Assembly (NCBI GenBank): GCA_015499985.1
Contig: JAAAUF010000010.1
Location: forward strand, 1-11,655
Source of the DNA: Haplosporangium gracile
Taxonomy: Eukaryota; Mortierellomycota; Mortierellomycetes; Mortierellales; Mortierellaceae
Length of the DNA: 11,655 bases
Direction: 5' to 3'
In this document: piece by piece, positions 1 to 11,655 of the stretch
Layout: the number at the start of each line of letters is the position of its first letter
Position numbering within the stretch: position 1 is the first letter of the stretch
Program-made: the position numbers and the translations under genes
Notes under the pieces: generated by a model
Told to the model about the DNA's origin: nothing
The model's database searches: none
Seen by the model: the letters and a program-made list of their open reading frames with translations, nothing else

Positions 1-737
1 AACGAATTGAATCCAGCCCGCGTGTCCTTTACTGATGTTGGGAGAGTGGGAGGACAGAAGGGAGAGATGATGATTTTTGCCAAAAAGATAAAATCAGAGA
101 AACCTTCAGTAACATAAAAAAAAACAGGCACAAACAAAGGGCAACGACTGGCAAGTAAAACACATGTCCCTGCTTACACTCCCACACACAAACACGCCCT
201 ACAAAGCTAGGAGGCATGGTGAGAAAGGGCAAAAGGGACAGACAAAATCTGATCTACTGCCAGTCTCTTGTATATTTTCACACACCCATGCACGAAGAGT
301 TATAAAAGAAGCAGTAGACAAAGGGGAAGGAAGGGTGGCAAAAAGGACAGGAATGTCAGGAAGAGAAATGAGTTCTTCCTTATTCCTTCTTGTTTCCAAC
401 CGTCAGAAAACTGAATTCATGGGAAAACAACAATCACCAACGACTGCGTCTCGATCGTTATTTGTCGGAGGGAAGAAAGCAAGTCGTTTCTGTCTTACTC
501 AAAAACAAAAAAAAAAAAAGAAAAAGGCGGAAACGAGTCGAACGCAAGGAGTGCCGAGAATACCGAGAAAACAAAGAACGAAAAGAAAAAAAAGATGAAG
601 AAAACGAGTAGGAGTAGGAATGGACTGAAAGAAGGAAGAGGGGAGGATGAGATCTGGTTATCGAATTGAGTTCCTGTACCTGGATAAGACCACTGAGTCC
701 TTCTGTAGTATTCTGCTGGTCTCTTGAAGTAAGACAT
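1..737 (-). CDS. Possible 5' end of an unidentified gene running off the left edge
   Basis: I do not recognise the product. An ATG at 737 has a good context (A at -3, CA-rich leader) and opens a short polar N-terminus starting MSYFKRPAEYYRRTQW. The frame then reaches a CCAG|GTACAG donor, with the first exon ending at 680 in phase 1. Beyond that the frame turns into a Phe/Ser/Leu-rich translation of a pyrimidine-rich tract, which looks like intron rather than protein. The next good acceptor is CATCAG at 34-32, preceded by a long CT tract. Splicing 680 to 31 keeps the frame open to the window edge (reading VKDTRAGFNS). The implied intron (32-679, 648 nt) is long but close to the 556-nt intron in the neighbouring gene. 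A small exon inside it could have been missed. The model rests on splice-site appearance only. Confidence 0.35.
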
Positions 738-1020
738 GGTTGTTGTGGTGGCGGGTGGGTTGAACTCCTGAGGGTGGTGGTGGTGAGAGGGGGAAAGGGT
801 TAAAGAAAAAAAGAGAAAAGAAAAGAAGGAAAAGAGAAAGAAAGGGCGAGATTAAAAGGTGGCCACAAAACACACACGACAGAACGATGACTTCAGCTGC
901 TTGTTGTTGTTGTTGCTTCAACTCATTCGGAAAGTGTTACAATACTGTTTAACCAGTCCATTTGTCCATGTCATTTGTCATTGAGAGCCTTTAAACCAAA
1001 AAGAAAAGGGCAAATGGACA
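738..1020 (-). promoter_or_regulatory. Probable leader/promoter of the left-edge gene
   Basis: Read on the minus strand, this stretch just upstream of the candidate ATG at 737 is CA- and CT-rich. It includes a CAA repeat (TTG repeat on plus, about 899-916) and a CCACC/ACAACC run right before the ATG, as is common in fungal 5' leaders. No clear TATA box is visible. A 9-bp inverted repeat (956-964 and 1011-1019) lies at its far end. The call depends on the left-edge gene being real. Confidence 0.25.
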
Positions 1021-2520
1021 TTTGATTGAATGGGAAGACAAGCGGAAGAGGGAAGGGAAGGGGCTCTGCATTAGGTTTGGGCATCGACCTTTCATCCCTT
1101 CTCGGTTTTTTTGTGCTCTCTTCAGGGCTGGATTTTTTGTCCTTCTTGCAGGAAAACTTAGTAGTCAGGCACGCAGCATCGCAACGGCAAAAGCGACTCT
1201 TTCTTCAAGTATGACGCTTGTGCTGGTACGGTTTCTCTGTTGGTTTCCACAAAGAAAAAGTGCGCTAGTGTTGACTACTAGGGCGTGTGATTACATTGAT
1301 GAAGGTGAAAGAGATACGAAGTAAGGAAGTCCAAAAACCATGGTCCAACGGTTTAAGTTAATCAACAACATCGGTTCCAATTGAGCCGGGAATATTCTCT
1401 TCTCATTCCAGGCCCATCCATCTTTTCCAAGTATTGTATATCTTTTTATCCCCCTGACCGACGTCCCTCCTCTTCTCTTCATTCATTTCATCAAGACGGA
1501 CGAGTCCAATCCTTTGGTTGCGTTGGCCTTGATTTGATTTCCGTTCTCTTTCGTTTTTTTTTTATTACTTTTTTATGTTGAGAGCCTTTTTCCTCGAAAT
1601 GAACGAAACGATACAAACGACCAAAAAGGAGGGTGGGCTGGAGAGAAATAGAAATCTTAACAGAAGCCCAAAATAAGGAGACTAAAAACAAGAACAAAGG
1701 CGAGGAGGAGGAGAGCAGAGGAGGCGGTGGCAACACTACTGCAGCTAACAGGCACTTGTAATGTGGCAGGGAAAATAAAATCAAAGGGGGGGAAGAGGTA
1801 TACCATGCCCTTCCTCACCATCTACAATGCATGTGCATAGGGCAGAATTTGGTTGCTCATCGATCACCTCTTCTAAATAACCATCACCATCGCTATTCAA
1901 GGGAAGAGATGAATACGCCTTCTCTCACAGAAAATCATTACTTGAAAGATGTCGATGGTGTTGATGGCGGTGGTGGTTGTGGGTCAATGTAAACTTTGCT
2001 GTTGACGACCGATCGAACCAAACACGCCTGCCTTAGGCAAAATAGATACGAAAATCCTCCTTGTCATAATTTCTCCACTCTTCTTCCTTTTCCTATCATC
2101 GACAACAACACAGACAAACACGCACGATAATGAACGGGAGAAACAACAGCAATAACCCATCCATCCCGTCATGCCAAACGTTCCCTTATCACACGAGCAA
2201 ACGAAAAAGGTACAACTAGCACAAATAATACAACAGCAAACAAAAATAACACTAAAATAAAGCGCGAACTGGAAAATCTGGCATTGGGTCATATCACCCT
2301 GCTTCTTCCTCACATCAAATGCAACCATAACAGGATAGAAGGGGAGCATAGCCGACGAAAACGCCTTTTTTTTTTTTTGCATTCACAGATCGAGATTATC
2401 ACACTTGGTTGGGCCGCAAACAAGCAATAAGCAAGATTGAATTTTAGCGTATTTATGGCATGGTGTTAGGAGAAAAAACAGAAAGCAATAGTCCATCGTC
2501 TTCTGCCTCGTTCCCCCTCC

Positions 2521-2600
2521 TGTTCCAGGCGGTTGCGCCACCGCGAGCACCGGCCTACCAGCTTGATCATCTATGAGACTGGATATCCGAGGATCAATAA
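2521..2600. other. GC-richer island in AT-rich intergenic DNA, identity unknown
   Basis: This short stretch stands out in base composition. On plus, a strong pyrimidine tract and TTCCAG precede it, like a 3' splice site. The following sequence can be read as a short exon ending in TGA, or in another frame as an open stretch to about 2721. On minus, it contains TGGCGCAACCGC, which matches the RNA polymerase III A-box consensus TRGCNNARYNGG at 11 of 12 positions. Neither reading is supported by a recognisable protein or a closed tRNA fold. It may be a decayed exon, a mobile-element remnant or chance. Confidence 0.2.
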
Positions 2601-2805
2601 GTCTTATGCATGGGAGCTCTATACTCTAAAAAAAAAACGTCACCGACTACGGCACTCCATGCAATCACCACACTCCACTCCAATGTTCCATTGCATTATT
2701 TTTCGCTCTTTCAAGGTTTAAGAGCCTTCTCTTTATCTTTTTAACAGTCTTTTGTTTGGTTTTTGAACGAACAAGGAGAATTGGACATCTCTACGTTTTC
2801 GTATT

Positions 2806-2811
2806 TTTATT
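2806..2811 (-). terminator. Candidate poly(A) signal of the phosphoglucomutase gene
   Basis: The minus strand reads AATAAA here, about 175 nt beyond the phosphoglucomutase stop codon, in AT-rich sequence. The distance is plausible for a fungal 3' UTR. Other AT-rich elements could serve instead. Confidence 0.4.
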
Positions 2812-2985
2812 TACAAATGCATCCGTTGATGCGGTGCGGTGGATAATTAAGAAAGCTGTGTTATGTTGTATGTCGTTGATGTCCAAGCCAAAAGAGAACC
2901 GACATCATCGCGAGCGAATAAACGAAGGGCCAGGAGCAAGGAGCCTCCATCCGATCACGGCTAAAAAGAACGAGAGAGGGGATAT

Positions 2986-6447
<3,462 letters not shown>

Positions 6448-7123
6448 GAGGAAGAAGGGGCTGTAGTTGTGGTTGTGTGTGAAGGAGTGAGGGGTGGTTG
6501 GTGAAGAAGACGTGAGAACAAGAAAAGAAAAGAAGAAAAAGAAGAAGAAGTTAAAAACTAAAGTGATGCTCCTTTTGTTCATCCTCATGAAAGAAAGAAC
6601 GAAGAAAAGTAAGGAAAGGGGTTGATCGTTACTTCCGTGCATGGAAATGGTGTAAATGTGCAAGGAATTAACGGTTCTCCCTGCAAGGCCTGATCACCTC
6701 TCTCTCTCTCTCCCTTTCCTGTTTGTCTCACTCAACCACTCAACCAACCAAGTCTCTTCTCTCTTTCCTCTTTCCTCTTTCCTCCTTCACACCCGACTCA
6801 TCACTTCACTTACCTCTCCCTTCTCCCTTTGTTACTTCCTTCTCTGTCACCCTCACATCACTTCCTCCATTCTATAATTCGTTCTCTTATTGCCACCAAC
6901 TATCACCTTGTATCCACCCTATCCACTGACCAACCTCTATTTCACACACACAGCAAGCAACTCCTTACTCCTCTTTTCCCCCTCACGCTTCCACCTCCTT
7001 CTTGCCCCGCTCCTAGTCAGCCCCGCCTCCAACTCCTCCTGCAGCCCCAACCGCCACTGCCACCACTAACAACACTACAGTCAACGCAACAACAACAAGC
7101 TTCATCACTCACAGCTGTCGGCC
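6448..7123. promoter_or_regulatory. Shared 676-bp promoter region between PGM and GT61 genes
   Basis: This is the only DNA between the two divergent start codons, so it must hold both promoters and both 5' leaders. The PGM side (about 6448-6620) is GA-rich on plus. The GT61 side (about 6690-7120) is strongly C/T-rich on plus, which is typical of fungal core promoters and leaders. A TATAAT-like site at 6873-6878 lies about 250 bp before the GT61 start. The (CT)n run and an ACAACAACAAG stretch just before the GT61 ATG are further features. No binding site can be assigned with confidence. Confidence 0.7.
6698..6712 (+). repeat. (CT)n microsatellite in the shared promoter
   Basis: A perfect CT dinucleotide run of 15 nt lies within a longer pyrimidine-only context. 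GA/CT tracts in fungal promoters often mark nucleosome-poor DNA or GAGA-type factor sites, but no specific role can be shown here. Confidence 0.8.
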
Positions 7124-10079
7124 ATGCCTCCACGGAACAGTGGGCCAACCCTGCCCCTCTTCTCAACAACAGGAGTCTCCGCAATGGCATCAAGGACCAT
7201 TCTCCTCCCGAGATCTTGTCTCTCACCTCGCATGTTCCTCACCGTCATCATCGCCGTCTTTTGTCTCTCATCCCTCATGCTCTATTCCTACACCAGTTTC
7301 TCGCTCCGCTTCAACCATGCAACAGGTGACACTGAAGACTGGACTATACTCGAACAGCGGTTAGGCGGGGCCTCGTCCAAGACGATGCGTTGGAGAAACA
7401 CAACCTTAGTCTCTCAATTCACTTGCCAGTCGAGTGCGACTGCTCCCTCTACACACGGTCCATCTATACCATCAATTCACGGCTCAGGGTTCAATCGGGA
7501 AACCATATGCACCGTCCAGAACCTGTGTGTCGATGCTGAGCGAGGTGAGTCTCATAAGGTGCCCGCGCGATTTGAATGCTTCAATGGTTACGTAAAGAAT
7601 TATTGTCCAAAGAAAAAAATCCTAACAATAGCTCTCTTGTTCTGTTTAATAAAAAGGTGCATGGATTCATCCTGCCAAGGATGCAGAGGAGTTTCCCTTG
7701 ATCAACGTCGTTGCAGCCGATCCTGGTTCAGACTCGTACTATCGCCCAGCCGTCATGGAAGATTTCCCTGCTTCGACTTATCGCTTTGTGGATGAGACCA
7801 TCTTCCTCTACGGAAGAGATCCTACGCACAGGCCGACGTGGATCTTGAACAACTTACTGCCTTTGCACAGGTAAAATAGAACGATCAATTGGACGGATCG
7901 ACTATCGGTTGTTATGCATGTTTTTGAATAGGGCTGTGGGATGTGGAGAACAGGAAAAAGATATATATAAAAACAAAGTATCGTCGGCATGCTGTCTAGA
8001 ACCAGCTTTTTTCTGCACATGAATCCCGACCATGATCCTCTATCCGTTTGAGTAAAAAGTTTGATTTATTTTTTGTGCAACCTTCGTTCTACCCCCCACC
8101 ATTCGCTCGCTCATATGACAATCCCAATCAGCACCACTAGGAATAACTTTTCGCTTCTTCCTTTGGGTGTGCATGCTCACTATATGCCACCGATGACTAA
8201 CCACATTTTCCTTGAACATGATCTATTTTTAATCCTGTTTAGTGTCATGTCGAGCTTTGGTGGATCGCAGGCATCGTGGTTTATGCGTGTAACTGGCCAG
8301 GAGAAGAAGGACAGCGAGCGCAAGAAGCAGTTCCGGATTCAGGACAACAGCGGCATGGAGCTCGACACATATCTCCTTGCACCTTATGGACGGGAAATCA
8401 TTCTGGATCCCAAGAAGGACAGGCCTTTGACAGGACATCAGATTAACGCCCCCTCCAAGTCCTACCCAACTTGTTTCGCCAAGGCTGTCATCGGACTCCA
8501 GTCAAGATGCACGCGACCCTACTGCGAAAACACTATCGGAGGACACGACCTTATCAGCGCACTCAGAACCAGAGTACTCGGAGCCCTCTCGCCCTCCATG
8601 ATCCGATTCCAAAAGACCGACCCCAACATAATCCATCCACTCACAGGAGAGAATGTCCCCGTCGTTTCGAGCACCAACTTGACGGTCGTGGAGGGAGAGT
8701 CGGCACCGCGATCCAAGATCAATGTCGCCCTTCTGGGTCGTTACGGCAACACCAGCATCCCCAACGCCAACACACTTGAGCTGTCTCTGTTGACCAGAGG
8801 GTTCTCGGTCCAGACCATTCACCTCGACTACCCTGGACAGATCAGTTCCGCGCAGGCTGCTCAACTTTTCGCCAACCAGAGCATCTTGGTCGCACCACAA
8901 GGAGAGGCATTGGGATACTCTGCGTGGATGCGCCAGGGCACTGCTGTGATTTCGATTCTGCCACGGTTCACGAGATCAAGTAAGATCTACACGGATCGGA
9001 TGATGGCGTTCGGAAAGCGGTTCTTTGCATGGGACTGTCAGGACGAGAGCTGTGTCCAGCCCGATCGCGATCTTGCCCACGAGTGCATCGAGGCTATTCA
9101 GGATTCTTATGAGCAGGAGCAAGGAATTACTGCAGCTGAGTTTGAGCAATTTGCCAATATGAACCAGGACTTTAGGCAGCGTTCAGTGGCCTGGAAGGCG
9201 ATTGCGGACTGCTACACCAAGGAAGTCAGCAGGAGATTGAACCCCGAAGAGTTGACAGTGCTGATCGAGATCCTGGCCAAGGACTTTACCTTTGGAGACG
9301 CCAAACCGGTCGAGACTACAGAACCCGTCACCAGAAGGGCATTGAGCCGACGTGGAACCGATGAGGACGGCGATGAAGGTTCCGAGGACGATGAAGAGGA
9401 ACCAGCCGCAGGGCAAACTGGAGAGGGCTCCCAGGGATATATTGAGGTTGAGAATCCAGGCGAGCAGGATGAGGTTGATGGAGGAATTACCACCACAGGC
9501 TTTCACAGTGGTGCAGAGGAAGAGGACTTGGACGAGGAAGGCGCTGTGCGGATACAGGGTGTCAAGAAACCGAGCCAGGATGACGAGCAAGGAGAACGTG
9601 ACGATGAGCAAGAGGAGGATGTCAACATCCATGAGTATGATGTCCAGCCTGCACCAAAGCCAGAGGAGGAGACGACATTTTCCAACCCCACAGCACCAGA
9701 ACCGGAACCTGGAAATGCACCAGAACCGGTATCAAAACCAGTATCAGCACCAGAACCAGAGCAAGGGCAGCCCATGACCCATAAGCTAGGAACTGTTTCA
9801 AGCGCCGATATCAACACCAACGTGCAGTCGATGCTCGCTCGGCCAACACTTGGGTTTGCCGAGTTTTGTCAACGGGGTCACTGCTGCGGGTCGGCGAAGA
9901 TCTCGGAGAAAGAAGTTATAGGATTGAATGGAGGCAAAGGCCTGACGCCCTGTGCGGCCAGTATGTCGGTGTTGGTCTTTGGGGCCAAGGGTGTTTGGGG
10001 TCAGATTGACGAGTCGACAATTAAGGAGAGCCAAAGCCTTGTCTGGCAGGTCGATGTTGGACGCCACCAACGCACCTAA
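7124..10079 (+). CDS. GT61-family (DUF563-type) type II membrane glycosyltransferase, three exons, 823 aa
   Basis: Predicted Golgi/ER glycosyltransferase; donor and acceptor cannot be told from sequence. Exons: 7124-7544, 7657-7870 and 8243-10079, with introns GTGAGT...AAAAAG (112 nt) and GTAAAA...TTTAG (372 nt). Both junctions keep frame (phases 1 and 2). A short basic N-terminus precedes one membrane segment (about residues 37-58), then a lumenal stem with paired cysteines (129, 135) in a C...NLC pattern. The GT61-like catalytic region spans about 195-470, with RYGN (378-381), GFSVQTIHLD, and a block ending AVISILPRF. Where the family usually has HGAxLT, this protein reads PQGEAL (430-435), so the histidine is Gln431. 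An acidic, then Pro/Glu-rich linker covers about 573-725. A C-terminal module (about 742-815) has Cys754, 759, 760 and 782. N-glycosylation sequons include NTT92, NLT, NTS and NQS. The start at 7124 has G at -3 and gives the expected membrane-anchor topology. GT61 membership is by pattern recall. Confidence 0.8.
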
Positions 10080-10123
10080 TCACGCCTGCACACATATACA
10101 CACACACACCACTAGAACTACGT

Positions 10124-10129
10124 AATAAA
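10124..10129 (+). terminator. Poly(A) signal of the GT61 gene
   Basis: AATAAA lies 45 nt after the GT61 stop codon, following a short CA/TA dinucleotide-rich stretch (about 10088-10110). It lies just 16 nt before the first ATG of the downstream pseudogene, so the GT61 transcript may end inside the pseudogene. Confidence 0.6.
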
Positions 10130-10144
10130 ACATCACATGCATTA

Positions 10145-11549
10145 ATGAAATACACCAAGCAGCTCAGGCATCGGATAAATCGCTTCGTCACCGTCAAGGA
10201 TGCACTCTCATGCGTATTCGTCTCCAAGGCCTGGTCAACCACATTCATCCCTGTTGTTTGGTTCAAGATCGACTTTGACACCCAGCCCCGGTTCCCCGAC
10301 CTGCCGTCAGATTCTGTCGCCAAGCATGGACACCTCATTCGTGTCGTCAAGGGCGCCATCTCCTCTTCTCAGGTCTCCACCCTCGCCAACGCAGGTGTCA
10401 GCAAGCTCAAAGAGCTGGAGATCGATATTTTGTGGAATCTGCCATCCAAAACGTGCTCGCCTACGAGAACGTCGCCAGGAATAACGCCAGTCTGCAGTAC
10501 CTCTCTTTTTTGCGCCCCATCAATCCACAACCGGGGTACACGACTCTTTAGCCCATCATGTGTTCATTCCGGCCCTGGTTCCTTTCTTTGGTGGTGATGA
10601 ATCACAAAGGGGTATCACGTCGAATCTTGGGATCCTTCAGGTTGCCGGCATGCGTCTGACACATGATGGGTTGGTGGCGATCCTGCAGGCGGGTCCGAAC
10701 TTATGTTGATAGGGACGGATGTTGTTGGGAGTCCTTCCTTCCTGCAGTCATTTCAGCATACCAGTGTGACAACCCTCTCTGCAAGCATCGAGCATATCTT
10801 TCAAGTCGATTCAACGAGTGTCTGACCCGTCATTGCTTTCGTACTTCCCGAACCTCACCACCCTTTGGTATTTGGTATGACAAAAAAAGTAGAGGCCACC
10901 GTTCCCATGGCCAAGATCAAGTAAGACTTGAATCGGTACTGTCCTTATCTGTCTGGCTTCCTGCTGTTTAATTCACAAGACCTTGGCTCAAATTTTTGTA
11001 CTCATATCGTCAAGGAGGTGATCGATGTGGCCTTGAACATCGGACGCGAAACGGCCGAGGGGAAAAATCACCGCCATTCTTTCACACTGAGCATCTCTGA
11101 GAACAGTGGCAGTCTTTGACAATTCCAAGGACTTTGACTTTGAGGAGGTAAGAGTGGCACCGGTATTGGATGAGTTTCAAGGCGCATCAAATCAAATCCT
11201 GCATTTGATCCCAAGAGGCCGTCCGCAATTGGAGGAACTGGATCTGTGTGCTCACGAGATGGACATGGATGCTATCGAATCAGGCGAGGAGTGAGTTTGC
11301 AAGAACATTGTTGACCTTCGGATCAGGATCAAGGAACTAGATGCCAAGGACAAGATCCTCAAGGCTATCGCTCTTTGGCGCAAGGGATGCTGGAGGCGCT
11401 GGCAAGAGAAGGCAGAAAGTTCGATCGCGCCTATGGATGAGCAGGGTCAGATTGATCTATCGCTTGAGGCCCGAGTCGCGCGTCATCTCCTCAAGTTCGA
11501 TAAACTGTGGTGAGCCTGGCTAGGATACCAAACATGGACGCCGATCTAG
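10145..11549 (+). pseudogene. Decayed F-box / leucine-rich-repeat protein gene
   Basis: Functional relatives would be substrate adaptors of SCF ubiquitin ligases. The start encodes an F-box-like segment (TVKDALSCVFVSKAW, then VVWFKIDFDTQPRF), followed by LRR-like pieces scattered over three frames. Using start position modulo 3, frames run: 2 (10145 to about 10430), 1 (to about 10530), 0 (to about 10703), 2 (to about 10822), 0 (10824-10880), 2 (10895 to about 11105), then 0 to 11549. Pieces recognisable after each shift include AYENVARNNASLQYLSF, FIPALVPFFGGD, FQHTSVTTLSASIEHIF, DPSLLSYFPNLTTLW, CPYLSGF, and HLIPRGRPQLEELDL. Within frames there are stops at 10922 (TAA), 11292 (TGA) and 11511 (TGA). 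The last is followed in frame by AWLGYQTWTPI and a TAG at 11547, a plausible original C-terminus. The N-terminal half of the F-box is poorly preserved. Nothing suggests introns explain the shifts, since GT...AG pairs are absent at the break points. Confidence 0.85.
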
Positions 11550-11642
11550 GGCCTTAGGGACGATAGGGATCAGTCAGAAAACAAGCGACATTTGCTCGCC
11601 TGCTCATCTCGCGCTCCGTCAATGCCTGGGTGACAAACCAAC

Positions 11643-11648
11643 AATAAA
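11643..11648 (+). terminator. Relic poly(A) signal of the F-box pseudogene
   Basis: AATAAA lies 94 nt beyond the presumed original stop (11547-11549) of the pseudogene, at the right edge of the window. It is consistent with a gene that decayed in place rather than a processed copy, but a six-base match in AT-rich DNA is weak evidence. Confidence 0.35.
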
Positions 11649-11655
11649 AATTTGC

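Larger units (their letters stand above)
1021..2985. other. Long intergenic region without a supportable gene
   Basis: About 2 kb with no coding region I can defend. The open frames here translate to low-complexity Phe/Ser/Leu or Lys/Arg/Glu strings from poly-pyrimidine and poly-purine tracts and match no family I know. Visible content: homopolymer A and T runs (for example near 1554-1563, 2367-2379 and 2629-2638), a GAT/GGT-rich stretch near 1948-1980, a 12-mer (ttgagagccttt) at 1578-1589 that also occurs at 981-992, and one GC-richer island (listed separately). The rightmost part must hold the 3' UTR of the minus-strand phosphoglucomutase gene. Confidence 0.5.

Noticed and set aside
164..598. 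144-codon plus-strand open frame rich in Lys/Arg at its end.
   Set aside because: The Lys/Arg-rich end is a translation of poly-A and AAG-type runs. It matches no family and overlaps the candidate intron of the minus-strand gene.
956..1019. 9-bp inverted repeat (gtccatttg / caaatggac) with a 46-bp spacer.
   Set aside because: The arms are short, the spacer is long and it sits in simple AT-rich DNA. There is no flanking target-site duplication or element body to suggest a transposon or a stable hairpin.
981..1589. 12-mer ttgagagccttt at 981-992 and 1578-1589.
   Set aside because: There are only two copies with no shared flanks. Chance or a minor motif is enough to explain it.
1984..2382. 132-codon minus-strand open frame with Cys/Val-rich hydrophobic stretches.
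   Set aside because: The composition reflects AC-rich and T-rich tracts. There is no recognisable domain, leader or splice context. Chance openness in biased DNA is more likely.
6448..6642. In-frame N-terminal extension of phosphoglucomutase from an upstream ATG at 6642 (65 extra residues with a Phe-rich hydrophobic run).
   Set aside because: The added residues come from a poly-T/purine tract and are low-complexity, and the family N-terminus aligns well from the ATG at 6447. It would also place a cytosolic enzyme behind a membrane-like segment. It is probably leader sequence.
8061..8242. Extension of the GT61 exon 3 frame upstream to 8061.
   Set aside because: This segment reads low-quality sequence and contains the intron 2 branch site and acceptor (CTAACC, TTTAG at 8242). 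The spliced join from 7870 restores the conserved protein.
11292..11513. TGA codons read as Trp (alternative genetic code or recoding) in the F-box frame.
   Set aside because: The same locus also has several frameshifts and a TAA. The intact PGM gene ends in TAA and the GT61 gene shows no internal TGA, so simple pseudogenisation explains it.

Overview
The window looks like nuclear DNA of an early-diverging (Mucoromycota-type) filamentous fungus, most likely Mortierellaceae (Mortierella/Linnemannia). This rests on intron-rich genes with short spliceosomal introns, long purine/pyrimidine-biased intergenic DNA, a fungal GT61-type glycosyltransferase, and the remains of an F-box/leucine-rich-repeat gene of the kind I recall as highly expanded in Mortierella. 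The species-level call is inference; the eukaryotic, fungal-style gene structure is read directly from the sequence.

Layout. Positions 1-737 (minus) hold a plausible but unidentified 5' gene end that runs off the left edge. Positions 738-2985 hold no gene I can support: mostly low-complexity purine or pyrimidine runs, plus one GC-richer island near 2521-2600. Positions 2986-6447 (minus) hold a complete eight-exon phosphoglucomutase gene (556 aa). I reconstructed it exon by exon, and every junction keeps frame and family similarity. Positions 6448-7123 are a CT/GA-rich shared promoter region. Positions 7124-10079 (plus) hold a three-exon, 823-aa type II membrane glycosyltransferase of family GT61 with an unusual acidic, Pro-Glu-rich linker and a Cys-containing C-terminal module. 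Positions 10145-11549 (plus) hold a decayed F-box/LRR pseudogene with about six frameshifts and three nonsense codons, followed by an AATAAA at the right edge.

How the genes relate. Phosphoglucomutase interconverts glucose-6-phosphate and glucose-1-phosphate, the entry to UDP-glucose and so to nucleotide-sugar supply. The divergent neighbour is a predicted Golgi glycosyltransferase that consumes nucleotide sugars. Co-regulation from the 676-bp shared region is possible but unproven.

The most notable signal is in the phosphoglucomutase splice sites. Three of its seven introns start with GC (each AG|GCAAGT) instead of GT. One of these follows a 36-nt, phase-symmetric exon that carries the catalytic phosphoserine loop, so skipping that exon would give an in-frame but catalytically dead protein. 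I found no mobile element, CRISPR array, convincing tRNA/rRNA gene or bacterial-style system.
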